Positions 32,070 to 42,176 of a stretch of DNA of 64,000 nucleotides are shown here, piece by piece; position 1 is the first letter of the stretch; the number at the start of each line of letters is the position of its first letter. The notes under the pieces are model-generated. The model saw only the letters and a program-made list of their open reading frames with translations, searched no databases and was not told the DNA's origin. Both the position numbers and the translations under genes were made by a program. The DNA is from Coprosoma sp963632935 (GTDB taxonomy: Bacteria > Bacillota_I > Bacilli_A > RF39 > UBA660): positions 1-64,000 of the forward strand of contig CAVGWA010000004.1 of NCBI GenBank assembly GCA_963632935.1, written 5' to 3'.

Positions 32070-33216
32070 TTTTCTCCATTTCTTTAAATAAATCAATCCA
32101 CTTATTTATAATATTTTCAATTAAAAAATTATTTGAATATTCTTTACAATTATTAGAAAACTTCTTTAATGTATCTTCATCATTCATTAAATACATAAGT
32201 TTTTCTTTATATAACTTTTTATCATTTTGTTTAATAACATAACCAGTTTTATCTTTTAAAACTTCTTCATTAATAGATTCTCCATGATTAAATGTCACCG
32301 TTGGTATGCCGCATGTTGTAGACTCTATTATACTCATAGAAAATCCTTCAAATATTGAAGTATTTAAATTAATAGAACTATTCAACAAAACCTCTTTAGG
32401 ATTATCAGTAACACCTTTATAATTAATTTGATTATTATTATCTATTATTTTTTTACTTTCTAAATCAAATTCACCTAATCCATAAATATCAAACGACCAA
32501 TTTTTAAAACTTTCATCTTTAAAAATATCATTAACCATTTCAATCATTAAATTAATTCTTTTATTGTAATTTTCAATACGAGTAATTACGACAATTTTTT
32601 TATTTTGAATAACATTAGCTTTCTTTTCACAATCAAATCTTACTGGGTTATATATACAAAAATTTTTATTAAAACCACTTTTTAAAGCTTTATTTAAAGC
32701 TGCCTTACTTAACCAAATATAACCATATATTTTACCATTATATTTTTTTAAAACATTAAAATTATCTTTTGCTTCATTTAAAAAATCAAATGACGCATGA
32801 TGTTCATATAATGTTTTTGACAAATATTCATTTGGAATTCCATATAAAGTTTGATAATGAGAAGCTATTATATAATCAGGTTTATTTAAAATAATATACT
32901 CTTTTAATTTTTTAAAATCATTTTTTAACTTTAAATGTGATTTAAAATATTTAAATATATTCTTAAAAAAAGAAATTAAATTTAATTTTTTAAGTGGCAT
33001 TATAACATCTTTTTTTCTCATTAAATTCCATGAATCATTATTAATAATATCTAATTTAATATTCTTATCACACTTTAATTTTTTACCTAAACTATTTCTA
33101 ATAGATAAAATACTAACATCATAACCTTTTTTCACTAAAGCCTCAGCTACCGATTTATTAACATACCAAACGCCACCTAAAGCATTTTCATTTTGTAAAA
33201 ATAATACCTTTTTCAT
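32056..33216 (-). CDS. Family 4 glycosyltransferase
   Basis: 386 aa, GT-B fold. N-terminal ENALGGVWYVNKSVAEAL, C-terminal nucleotide-sugar site NLNTSIFEGFSMSIIESTTCGIPTVTF (Glu-x7-Glu type). ATG 33216 chosen because AGGTGG lies just upstream. Retaining enzyme; substrate unknown. Confidence 0.82.
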   Translation of the reverse strand: MKKVLFLQNENALGGVWYVNKSVAEALVKKGYDVSILSIRNSLGKKLKCDKNIKLDIINNDSWNLMRKKDVIMPLKKLNLISFFKNIFKYFKSHLKLKNDFKKLKEYIILNKPDYIIASHYQTLYGIPNEYLSKTLYEHHASFDFLNEAKDNFNVLKKYNGKIYGYIWLSKAALNKALKSGFNKNFCIYNPVRFDCEKKANVIQNKKIVVITRIENYNKRINLMIEMVNDIFKDESFKNWSFDIYGLGEFDLESKKIIDNNNQINYKGVTDNPKEVLLNSSINLNTSIFEGFSMSIIESTTCGIPTVTFNHGESINEEVLKDKTGYVIKQNDKKLYKEKLMYLMNDEDTLKKFSNNCKEYSNNFLIENIINKWIDLFKEMEKNDEN

Positions 33217-33225
33217 ATTAACCAC

Positions 33226-33705
33226 CTAATTATTTTCTATATAATTTTCTATATGTTTTATAAAATTTTTAGTATTACTAACATACTTTTTAGGCTTAAA
33301 TTTTTTTACCTTTTTTAAAAGCTCATCTAACCTATCAAAATCATCTAAAGCAAGTAAATAACCTTTTTTAGAAAAATCGCTAATTATTTGTAATTGATGA
33401 TCATTAGTGTGCTCACCAAATTCTTTTAACCTAGCTGCAGCAATTACTTTTTTTCCATTTTTAATTCCATTTAATATACTCGCAACTCCTCCATGAGTAA
33501 TTAAAATATCACAATCCTTAACTAATTTATCAAACTTTTCATATTCAATTAATTCATATATTTTCATATCTTTACTTTCAAATTTAGTATAACCAGCTTG
33601 AACAATAACCTCATCTTTTATATTCCCATTATCTATTTGTTTTTGAACTGCTTCAAGTAATCTAGTAAAAGGTTTGTCTTGAGTTCCTAACGTAACTAAA
33701 ATCAT
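33226..33705 (-). CDS. PssE/Alg13-like glycosyltransferase subunit
   Basis: 159 aa. GT28 C-terminal half: MILVTLGTQDKPFTRL, ILITHGGVASI. Works with the membrane-bound partner encoded just upstream as a split UDP-sugar transferase (like PssD/PssE or Cps14F/G). Confidence 0.82.
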   Translation of the reverse strand: MILVTLGTQDKPFTRLLEAVQKQIDNGNIKDEVIVQAGYTKFESKDMKIYELIEYEKFDKLVKDCDILITHGGVASILNGIKNGKKVIAAARLKEFGEHTNDHQLQIISDFSKKGYLLALDDFDRLDELLKKVKKFKPKKYVSNTKNFIKHIENYIENN

Positions 33706-33716
33706 AAAATCTCTCC

Positions 33717-34190
33717 TTAAAAAATACCACCAAAATATTTAGCTTTTGGATAAAGTTTAAGCATACTTTCCCACTGCACAATAAATAAATCAGCAAATTT
33801 ATAAACTAATTTACCTGTAATTGTTTTTGTCGTCATATTAGCAAATGTTTCAATAAATATAATTTTACATCCAAATATTTTACCTATGCAGCACATAGGA
33901 CCAGCAACATGAGCTCCAGTTGAAACAATGTACTTAGGTCTAAATTTAATAAAAATAAATAAACACAAAAAACAATTTATTAATAATTTAAACGGATAAA
34001 CTAATTTATGATCTTTAGAACCAAATACCAAAAAATCAATTTTATTTCCATATTGTTTTTTTAATTTTACATTATTATCTGTCTTTTCTGTAACAATGTA
34101 ATAATCATATTTTTTAAATAGTGGTTTTAACTGCATAAGTTCAACAAAATGTCCACCTGTACTTGATATAAACATAACTTTTTTCTTCAT
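33717..34190 (-). CDS. PssD/Alg14-like glycosyltransferase subunit
   Basis: 157 aa. MFISSTGGHFVELMQL, a membrane-associated hydrophobic patch (about 72-82), VSTGAHVAGPMCC. Anchors the Alg13-like catalytic subunit at the membrane. First gene after its own strong promoter. Confidence 0.82.
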   Translation of the reverse strand: MKKKVMFISSTGGHFVELMQLKPLFKKYDYYIVTEKTDNNVKLKKQYGNKIDFLVFGSKDHKLVYPFKLLINCFLCLFIFIKFRPKYIVSTGAHVAGPMCCIGKIFGCKIIFIETFANMTTKTITGKLVYKFADLFIVQWESMLKLYPKAKYFGGIF

Positions 34191-34211
34191 TTACCTCACC
34201 TAACTACTCTA

Positions 34212-34240
34212 AGTATATCATGTATACTTTAAGATGTAAA
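34212..34240 (-). promoter_or_regulatory. Internal promoter of polysaccharide locus (pssD unit)
   Basis: Minus strand TTTACA, 17-base spacer, extended -10 TGaTATACT, followed by TAGAGTAGTTAGGTGAGG leading to the RBS. The same TGATATACTT core recurs at 37451 and 46366. Confidence 0.7.
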
Positions 34241-34244
34241 TTAA

Positions 34245-34280
34245 AGAAAAGAAAAGAAACAAAACTATTATAGTTTTATT
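34245..34280 (-). terminator. Terminator before pssD promoter
   Basis: Minus strand AAAACTA / TAGTTTT stem followed by a T-rich tract; ends the 37.4-34.3 kb unit. A near-identical copy is at 37462-37492. Confidence 0.6.
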
Positions 34281-34310
34281 TCTATACTTATGTAATTAAT
34301 CATATATATT

Positions 34311-35762
34311 TTATTCTTGCTTAATACCTACTACTTTTTTGTTATAATATTGATTTATAGCACTGTTTTCACATGAATTTTCATCAGTTATTTCGCAAAG
34401 ATCTATACCATATAATAATTCTGGTTTAGCCTCGTATGGTTTAACTATAACTTTATCTAAACTTTTATTTTCTAATAATCTAATTCTATCATAACTTTGA
34501 TCACTAAATTTTTTAGCCGTTCCAGTTCTTATTTCATTAAATGCTTCCAAAGAAGTACTGAAAAAATAAAAGTTATTTCCTATAATGCCAATAAATATAA
34601 TACAAACAATTGAAATGATTCCAACTTTTAATTTATCAAATTTCTTAATTTTTATAATTTTTTTATCTTTTAAATATTTTATTAATAATAATATATTAAA
34701 TATTAATAATACTGCGAAAGTAAAATACAAAACATTAAGAACTCTTCCTGCTCCATAGCCCCCTAATACATAATAAGGCACGCACATCATTGCCGCAATA
34801 AGTAAATATGAAATGAATGGTATTAATAGCAAATGCTTTGAATAATTAAATTTTAAATCTTTTATATCATCCCAAATTAAACAGATTAATAGTACTATCA
34901 TTAATATTAAAGAAATTGAAATCCATTCACTAAATAATTCAAATGATTTTAAAAATGTAGTATAAATTGTATTAAATACTCCCTGTTTACATTGTGCGAG
35001 TGCGGCTGCTCTAACTTTAGTTCCTGGAGAACTTATATTAATTAGAAAACCTAAAATTTCAAATAATAAAGGTATTGTTAATAATCTTTGTTTCTTTTTT
35101 ATGAAAGATAATATACAAAAAACAGTTCCAATTATAATACCAGCAAAAGCTGTTACATGATTGCCCCCTGATAAAGAAAAGCTTGCGAAAGATAATAAAA
35201 TTAACAATATTGGCTTTTTTTTATTAAAACAGAAATAAGCTAAATATCCAGAAAAAACAATTAATAATAAAGACCAAAAGAAAGCATAATTAACTGCCCC
35301 ATTAAACCAATATAAGGCTTCTCTACCAGATGGTGCTGTTTCGATTAAAAAGAATTCTAAAATAAATGATATAAATAATTTGAATTTTAAACTTTTATCT
35401 TTCTTTAAAATATATTTATATATAGTATTAATAAATATATATATTCCTATAAATATAGAAATCAATAGAAAAAATGTTGTTGTAGAATAAAATTTTTCAC
35501 CAAATATCGCTGGCTGTAATGATAGCAAAAAAGCAGATGAATAAAGGCCTTGCCAAGTATACATAAAATCATATGATGTCTTAAACGCCTCTTTAATCAA
35601 ATTAAATGTTCCACAACCATTTTTAATACACTGATATGTATTAATTGAATAAGCATAATCATCAAAATTTGGATGATTATAAAAAGCTAATAAAATTATT
35701 GGAATCAAAAATATACATATTAGTATAAAACATACTAAATTAAAATTAATTTTTTTTCTCAT
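34311..35762 (-). CDS. Polytopic GT-C-like membrane protein (DUF6056-like)
   Basis: 483 aa, about 11 TM helices. After TM1 it has NHPNFDDYAYS, and later LYWFNGAVNYAFFW, the same W-x2-G-x2-NY feature as the 28.7-kb protein. Start 35762 (MRKKINF) is preceded by GAGGA; an upstream ATG is in frame. Likely membrane glycosyltransferase; acceptor unknown. Confidence 0.65.
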   Translation of the reverse strand: MRKKINFNLVCFILICIFLIPIILLAFYNHPNFDDYAYSINTYQCIKNGCGTFNLIKEAFKTSYDFMYTWQGLYSSAFLLSLQPAIFGEKFYSTTTFFLLISIFIGIYIFINTIYKYILKKDKSLKFKLFISFILEFFLIETAPSGREALYWFNGAVNYAFFWSLLLIVFSGYLAYFCFNKKKPILLILLSFASFSLSGGNHVTAFAGIIIGTVFCILSFIKKKQRLLTIPLLFEILGFLINISSPGTKVRAAALAQCKQGVFNTIYTTFLKSFELFSEWISISLILMIVLLICLIWDDIKDLKFNYSKHLLLIPFISYLLIAAMMCVPYYVLGGYGAGRVLNVLYFTFAVLLIFNILLLIKYLKDKKIIKIKKFDKLKVGIISIVCIIFIGIIGNNFYFFSTSLEAFNEIRTGTAKKFSDQSYDRIRLLENKSLDKVIVKPYEAKPELLYGIDLCEITDENSCENSAINQYYNKKVVGIKQE

Positions 35763-35789
35763 AAAAATCCTCACTAACAATATTATATA

Positions 35790-37427
35790 TTATTTTTTAT
35801 AACAGGAATAATAATTTTTAAATAATTTACATTGAAACCCTTTAAATTTAACCTCAGAATATTCATCTAAGCCTATAACATAAGAATAATTATTATCAAC
35901 ATCCTTTGGAAAATTAAATTTAATAGTAGAAAAATTATCATTTTCTTTATATTCATAAGGTGATATTTTTAGTTCATTTGCAGTCCATAAATTACCTGCT
36001 TGTCCCATATTATCTGTAATATATATTTTTTTAGAATGACTATATGCATCTTTTATGGCTAATGTATAACCATTATCGAAAGAAGCTAAAGCATAATTAG
36101 AATAATCATTAAAATAGAAATAACTGAAGTATAAAAAAGCAGCTAAATATATTGAAATGATTATAAACCAATAATCTTTTATATATTCGCAAATCTTTCT
36201 TATACCTAATGCTAAAAAGATAACTAAAATTATATATATTGAATTTAAATGATTAATATATAAATAACCATTTATTACAAATAGCATTGGTATAAATGTT
36301 CCAATAAACAAAAGATAAATATACATATATTGATTAAATTTCTTCTTTTTAACTTCAATCAGTGCCTTTTTTGAAATTACTAATAATCCTAAAATTACCA
36401 ATGGAATTGAAAATAAATATAAAGTTCCAAATTTAGGCTCAGCATTGTAATACACTGGATCATTTTGTAATAAATGAAATACATTTTTTATATTATTAAT
36501 AACAACTGATAATGAAAGAGAAACTTCAGACGCCCTATCATTACCCAATTTTAATATAGAAAAATATGGAGTAATAATTTCAGGTAAAACTTTTATTTGA
36601 ACTAATACACTTAATATTAATGGAATTGCAAGTAAAACTAATGGAATCACAAAACAAATAATTTGTTTTATATTTATTTTTTTAGTATATAGTAAATATA
36701 AAAGTACAAGCAATAAACAAACAGGAAGAATTATGTAAGATAGTGCATACGAATATAATGTTAAACCAAATAATAATCCAGATATTATATATTTAGAATT
36801 TTTTTCTTCTTTTATTGCTTTTAATAAACTATAACTTGACATTGAAAACATTCCTAACATCAAATTACAGTCTAGTGCAAACCTTGATGCTAATATAAAA
36901 TACGGACATATTGTTATTAAAAATGCTACTAATAATCCAAATTTTTTATTTATAAGTTCTTTTCCTAATAAATAACCAAATATTAATGTAATAAATCCAA
37001 ATACAACCGAAGGAATTCTTAAAATAAATAAATTATATCCAAATATTTTTATTAACAATGCAGCAAAATAAGTATACATTGCACTTTGACCATTTCCAAA
37101 ATTTAAAAAATATATAGGATATGGATTTAAATATCTATCTACACCATATTTAGCAATGCTATATGCATTATAGCCAACTGAAGCCTCATCAATATGCACT
37201 CCAAAAGGAATACTACTTAACATATATAATCTAGTTAACAAAAATGTTATTACTATTCCAATAAAAATTAAATTGTGTTTATTTTCAATAAACTTTTTAA
37301 GATTATTACTAATTAAATTAATTTGTTTATTTATCTTTTTTTTATTGTTTTTATAATACTTGTATATTACCAACATAGATAATATGCTCATCATTATTAA
37401 AACTATTTTAGAATATTTTATATACAT
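35790..37427 (-). CDS. GT39/ArnT-PMT-like membrane glycosyltransferase
   Basis: 545 aa, one N-terminal TM plus about 11 more. PMT_2-type first loop FGVHIDEASVGYNAYSIAKYG with the acidic DE pair expected to be catalytic. Uses a polyprenyl-phosphate sugar and transfers outside the cell. Pairs with the 34.3-kb gene in one transcription unit. Confidence 0.75.
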   Translation of the reverse strand: MYIKYSKIVLIMMSILSMLVIYKYYKNNKKKINKQINLISNNLKKFIENKHNLIFIGIVITFLLTRLYMLSSIPFGVHIDEASVGYNAYSIAKYGVDRYLNPYPIYFLNFGNGQSAMYTYFAALLIKIFGYNLFILRIPSVVFGFITLIFGYLLGKELINKKFGLLVAFLITICPYFILASRFALDCNLMLGMFSMSSYSLLKAIKEEKNSKYIISGLLFGLTLYSYALSYIILPVCLLLVLLYLLYTKKINIKQIICFVIPLVLLAIPLILSVLVQIKVLPEIITPYFSILKLGNDRASEVSLSLSVVINNIKNVFHLLQNDPVYYNAEPKFGTLYLFSIPLVILGLLVISKKALIEVKKKKFNQYMYIYLLFIGTFIPMLFVINGYLYINHLNSIYIILVIFLALGIRKICEYIKDYWFIIISIYLAAFLYFSYFYFNDYSNYALASFDNGYTLAIKDAYSHSKKIYITDNMGQAGNLWTANELKISPYEYKENDNFSTIKFNFPKDVDNNYSYVIGLDEYSEVKFKGFQCKLFKNYYSCYKK

Positions 37428-37450
37428 AATTCTCTCACCTAACTACACCA

Positions 37451-37459
37451 AGTATATCA
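37451..37459 (-). promoter_or_regulatory. Internal promoter of polysaccharide locus (GT39 unit)
   Basis: Minus strand extended -10 TGaTATACT followed by TGGTGTAGTTAGGTGAGA, closely similar to the site at 34212. Confidence 0.5.
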
Positions 37460-37461
37460 TA

Positions 37462-37492
37462 TAAATAAAAGAAACAAAACCATTATAGTTTT
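37462..37492 (-). terminator. Terminator before GT39 promoter
   Basis: Minus strand AAAACTAtaatGGTTTT with a G-T wobble, then T-rich; overlaps the stop of the 37.5-kb gene. Confidence 0.55.
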
Positions 37493-39200
37493 ATTTCTTT
37501 GTTTTAATTAAATATTGTCTGCCGAAATAAGTTAATATTAATATACACATAACACCTTTTGTTATAAATGCTATTTTATATGCATTTGTTCCAACATATT
37601 TAACAGTATACGTATCGTTTTTATTTACTTTAATTGAAATAAATCCATATTTATCTTCAGTATATTTTATTTTTTTACCATTACTATCTGTAATTTCATA
37701 ACCTAAATAATAAAGTCTAGGTAATTCTAATGTTGCATTATCTTTTATATTAGTTACTTTAAATTTCATATTAGGAACATTATTAGATAATATTTTTACA
37801 TTAGTTTCACCTTTCTTAACTAACACTTTATGATTCCTGTTTTTTAAATAATTAAGATTTTTATAAGCGTTGTCTGAATAATGTTCACGTGTTGTATCAT
37901 AATAATTAAAATTGGAACTTAAATTTTGAATATTTACAACAAATTTATCTAAATTTTGTTTAACAAATAACATTAAAAATCCAACAATAATAATCATAGC
38001 AATTTTGATGTATTTCTTTTTAAATAATTCTAAATAAGAATCTAATCCCTCTGCTGCAAATAAACAAAAAGCAAAACCAATAAATGTTGAAAGTCTCCAT
38101 ACAAATTGAATGCTGAATAAAATTTCTGGTAAATGTGGCCAAAAATATGGGACAGTTTCAAAAATTAAAGATACTATTCCAAATATAAGAATTACTATCA
38201 TATATTTTCTACGTTCACTTGGTATTTTTTTAGTAAAAAGTCTATGTAGTGCAGCTACAAAAAATACAATAATAATATAATTAAAATTTGCATATAAATT
38301 CCCACCCAAATTACCAGTGTTATATATATATGGAATTATATAACCTTGAATTGGCATGTACCACATATTTTCTACTGTCATTGTTCTTTCTTCTGTAAAT
38401 GCAACATAACTACCAAATAGTTTGTGTTCAATCATAGGAATGGTAAAAGTTGATGTGAAAATTAATATTATAATTGTTGCAATCATAAATGCTATTAAAT
38501 TTTTCCTTTTAAATACATCTTTTATAAAGAAAAGTAAAAATACTATTAAAAATATTGTAAACCATACAGCCATAACTAAATGTGAATACATAAGTCCAAT
38601 GTAACCTAATGTAAAAAATAGATAAAACATTTTTTTATTATTTTCTTTTAATAAATACCAGATGCCTAAAAATATTAATGGTATAAAGATAAAGACAAAG
38701 GTTTCATTGATAGCACATCTGATTACAATATCAACATAAACATAATTATATGTCATGTAAAACAGGCTAGCTATTAAACCTTTTTTCTTATCACTAAATA
38801 TCTTACACCCTAATACATACATAGATAGTCCTATAAAGAAAAATGTTATTAATTGAAGTAAAACTGATGTCACTAATAATCCTTTCCCAAATATAGCTAC
38901 TATTTTATAAATTATAGCCCCTACTATATGAGGAAGCGCGGGATAAAAAAAGCCCATTCCAAATCCAAAATTATATGACATATCTGGAAAAATTTTAGCA
39001 AACATTGATCCTGGCAAATAATCTGCATATGTTTTTATACTAGCAATGTGAAATAAAAAATCATCACCCATATGAAATTTTCCTAATAATTCCGGACAAA
39101 CTGATAAAACAGAAAACAAAAAAATAATCAAAATTGGAAAATATTTCCAATTAATTAAATCCTTGCATTTTTGTTTAACCTTATTAAATAATTTTTTCAT
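37491..39200 (-). CDS. Polytopic membrane protein, YfhO/PTPS-related GT-C-like
   Basis: 569 aa. About 12 TM helices then a C-terminal extracellular beta-rich domain (about 420-540). First loop GDDFLFHIASIKTYADYLP is like the 6-pyruvoyl-tetrahydropterin-synthase-related/YfhO group of membrane glycosylation proteins. YfhO relatives glycosylate lipoteichoic acid in Bacillus/Listeria. Role here inferred from context. Confidence 0.65.
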   Translation of the reverse strand: MKKLFNKVKQKCKDLINWKYFPILIIFLFSVLSVCPELLGKFHMGDDFLFHIASIKTYADYLPGSMFAKIFPDMSYNFGFGMGFFYPALPHIVGAIIYKIVAIFGKGLLVTSVLLQLITFFFIGLSMYVLGCKIFSDKKKGLIASLFYMTYNYVYVDIVIRCAINETFVFIFIPLIFLGIWYLLKENNKKMFYLFFTLGYIGLMYSHLVMAVWFTIFLIVFLLFFIKDVFKRKNLIAFMIATIIILIFTSTFTIPMIEHKLFGSYVAFTEERTMTVENMWYMPIQGYIIPYIYNTGNLGGNLYANFNYIIIVFFVAALHRLFTKKIPSERRKYMIVILIFGIVSLIFETVPYFWPHLPEILFSIQFVWRLSTFIGFAFCLFAAEGLDSYLELFKKKYIKIAMIIIVGFLMLFVKQNLDKFVVNIQNLSSNFNYYDTTREHYSDNAYKNLNYLKNRNHKVLVKKGETNVKILSNNVPNMKFKVTNIKDNATLELPRLYYLGYEITDSNGKKIKYTEDKYGFISIKVNKNDTYTVKYVGTNAYKIAFITKGVMCILILTYFGRQYLIKTKK

Positions 39201-39210
39201 ACAAAGCTCC

Positions 39211-40674
39211 TTAATATATTAATAAATACATATTGTTTTTATCTACAATAATTTGTTTTTTCTCATTAAATTCTTTATAATCTTTACCTTTGAAATATTT
39301 ATTATAATCATCTTTTTTCATTGGAATAAATTTGTATTCATCCCCGATATAAGCAGGAAATGCACATTGCACTGACCAATTGACTGCCGTTAATCTAATA
39401 TTTACACCATTCGCATTTCCAAAATTATAATAATAATCACTATTTGTATCTTTAGCAAAATAAACATTTTTAATTTTTTCTTTATGCTTTGTATTATAGT
39501 AATCTATGTAAGATTTAACTTTATTTATATATGCCATATCTTCTTTATACCTTTTTAAATTTATCATAGAATTTTGTCTAAACAAATAAAATGTAAATAG
39601 TCCAAATAGACAAATAATTATAAATATAAAATATGTATAATATTTATTTTCATTATAATACATAAGTGCATATATTACAAGTACACTTGGTACTATAGCA
39701 CACGTCATTGTCATTCTAGCTGCTGAATAATTTGAAGATGAATTCATAAATAAATTAGGAATATATGGAGATAATGTGCAAGATAAAATAAGAATTGTAA
39801 GTAAAATTAATTTTTTATATTCTTTTTCTTTTATAACTTGATAAAGAATAAATCCTAATAAAATAATACATATTAAATAATAATATTTATTATTAATAAA
39901 TCCATAAAATGTTTTAAAAGTTTGTGGTATTAAATCTTTAAAAATTGTAACTAAATTTGAAATAATATTTATACTACCTATTTTACTTATTGTCTGTTTA
40001 CTAATTAAACTTACTAATTTAATAATAATTAAAGTAAATACAAAAGCAAGACCATATATAATAAATGAAATTAATATTTTTTTAATTATTTCTTTTGTAT
40101 CATTTTCTTTATCTAAAATAATCATTAAAATTAAAATTGGAAATAAAAAGCAAGCTATACCTTGATAACAAGATACAGAAATTATCATATATAAAAGAGA
40201 TAATAAATAATTTTTTGTGCCACCTAAATTTATTTTATCAGCACACAATATTATAAAATAAAATCCTAAATAAATTATGAAGCTTCCATCAATAGTAATT
40301 AATTCAATTGAAAGAAAATTATAAAAGATTAAAAATATTGATGTTAACAGTGTTAATTTTTTAATTTTTGTATTTAATTTTAATTTATCATTAAAAATGT
40401 AATATAACCTGCACACCACAAGTGCTAAAGCTAAGGATGTTAAAAATGATGATACAAAGCTTAATGAATAAAATGGCAATTTTATTAATGAAAATATATA
40501 AGATATCAAAGCTGAAAATATTCTACCATTTTGTAAAAACCAAAATGCAGTTTGACTATAACCATTATAAATTGTGCAGTAACTTTCTAAAGAATGACTA
40601 CTAACAAATGTAGGATATATGAATATGACTCCAACACTAAATACACATAAGAAAAATAATATTTTATTTTTCAT
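39211..40674 (-). CDS. GtrC-like glucosyltransferase-domain membrane protein
   Basis: 487 aa, about 11 TM helices. SHSLESYCTIYNGYSQTAFWFLQNGRIFS early loop and TIDGSFIIYLGFYF are typical of the glucosyltransferase family II/GtrC group that decorates surface glycans using GtrB-made donors. Overlaps the polymerase gene by 11 bases. Confidence 0.72.
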   Translation of the reverse strand: MKNKILFFLCVFSVGVIFIYPTFVSSHSLESYCTIYNGYSQTAFWFLQNGRIFSALISYIFSLIKLPFYSLSFVSSFLTSLALALVVCRLYYIFNDKLKLNTKIKKLTLLTSIFLIFYNFLSIELITIDGSFIIYLGFYFIILCADKINLGGTKNYLLSLLYMIISVSCYQGIACFLFPILILMIILDKENDTKEIIKKILISFIIYGLAFVFTLIIIKLVSLISKQTISKIGSINIISNLVTIFKDLIPQTFKTFYGFINNKYYYLICIILLGFILYQVIKEKEYKKLILLTILILSCTLSPYIPNLFMNSSSNYSAARMTMTCAIVPSVLVIYALMYYNENKYYTYFIFIIICLFGLFTFYLFRQNSMINLKRYKEDMAYINKVKSYIDYYNTKHKEKIKNVYFAKDTNSDYYYNFGNANGVNIRLTAVNWSVQCAFPAYIGDEYKFIPMKKDDYNKYFKGKDYKEFNEKKQIIVDKNNMYLLIY

Positions 40675-42172
40675 TCAAATCACTCCTTTTATAAATAGTT
40701 ATATTAAGAAAAGCTAATGTAAATACTAAATACATCATAGGACTTACCCATCCAAATACATGACCAGATAAATACGCAATAGAAAGGCCTAAAACAGTAC
40801 TCATAAACCCTAAAATAACACTATATCTTAAGTTATTTTTAATATTTTTTAAAACATTAATAGCTAAATAAATTAATAATATAAAATAAGGTCCCATTGA
40901 AATAGTCATTCCAACAATTCCAAATAAATAATATTGATATACATAATCACGTTCTATGTCCATAAAATTAAGGGTATATCCTAGTCCAAAGTAAGTATCT
41001 AATTTATTGTTATTTCTTTCTTTAACTCTTGCAATAATATCAGCTTTCATTATTCTACTATTATTATTTAAAGATTTATCTCTACTAGCCATTTGAAGCC
41101 AAAATTCAGTATCACTTGAAAATGGATACATTTTTAAATAAGCTTCATTTATCAAATATTCATCTTTATATTTTTCAAATATTTTATTAATACTTTTTTT
41201 ATCTTTTTTATCAACTTTACTTAACAAAGAATATGCGTCAGAATTTTTAACAGAAAAATCCGGTGTTCCTTCACTAATTCTACTAATCATAAATGGTGAT
41301 ATTGTCATAAATGCAGATAAAATTAAAGTAAATATTGGCATGTATTTTTCAAAATAAGGTTTTCTTTTTTCTTTTTTTAATAAAACTAAAGCAATATAAA
41401 TTACTAAAGATGTAATACTTATAATCACACTTCCATAAGCAGCTGTCCTTGTTCCAAGTAAAATCATTGCTAAAAATTGAGATATAAATAATATTAAATT
41501 TTTTCTAGTTGGATTTTTATAAAATATATATATATTTATTGGCATAAGCATAAACATAGTAGCTGATAGTTCATTTGCTGAATCAAACCAACCACGAGAT
41601 GTTAATTGTCTAAAATCACCTGAAAATAAGAAATAATCAAATATATTATGAGATATAAAATTCTTAGTAGAACTATATGAAATAAATGATAATTTTAAAA
41701 TATTTAAAACTATAATAAAACCTGATATAATTCCAATTACTATTTTAGCTATTTTCAAATAATATTCTTTATTAAATAAATCTTTGTTATTACATAAAAC
41801 ATATAAAAGCATAAGTGGTAAAACATAAACTCTTAAAATATAAAAGGTTTCAGTAATTAAATTAAAATTAGCTTTAGGAAATATTGTTTTATCAAATGTT
41901 ATGATATGTTTATAATGCAAAATTATATATATAAATACTAAAACTAAATATAATATTAAAAATAAGATATTTTTCTTTTTACTTTTCCATAATTTAATTA
42001 TTGTAATTAATAAGGCAAAACCTATTAAAAAAATATTAACAAGTTCTATAAAACTAATTCCAAGTACCTCAAAATGTCTAAATGAGGTTGTTCTTAACAT
42101 ATCTAAAAAAGGAAGTTGAATTAATAATATTGATATGAATAATTTTATAATTTTATCTTTTGTAATTTGCAC
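40664..42172 (-). CDS. O-antigen polymerase/ligase-like membrane protein (Wzy-like)
   Basis: 502 aa, 10-12 TM helices with one large outer loop (about 285-385) and the LLGTRTAAYG segment common to O-antigen ligase/polymerase family members. Likely polymerises the repeat unit. Sequence conservation in this family is low, so the call rests on topology, motif and context. Confidence 0.75.
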   Translation of the reverse strand: MQITKDKIIKLFISILLIQLPFLDMLRTTSFRHFEVLGISFIELVNIFLIGFALLITIIKLWKSKKKNILFLILYLVLVFIYIILHYKHIITFDKTIFPKANFNLITETFYILRVYVLPLMLLYVLCNNKDLFNKEYYLKIAKIVIGIISGFIIVLNILKLSFISYSSTKNFISHNIFDYFLFSGDFRQLTSRGWFDSANELSATMFMLMPINIYIFYKNPTRKNLILFISQFLAMILLGTRTAAYGSVIISITSLVIYIALVLLKKEKRKPYFEKYMPIFTLILSAFMTISPFMISRISEGTPDFSVKNSDAYSLLSKVDKKDKKSINKIFEKYKDEYLINEAYLKMYPFSSDTEFWLQMASRDKSLNNNSRIMKADIIARVKERNNNKLDTYFGLGYTLNFMDIERDYVYQYYLFGIVGMTISMGPYFILLIYLAINVLKNIKNNLRYSVILGFMSTVLGLSIAYLSGHVFGWVSPMMYLVFTLAFLNITIYKRSDLNEK

Positions 42173-42176
42173 ACTC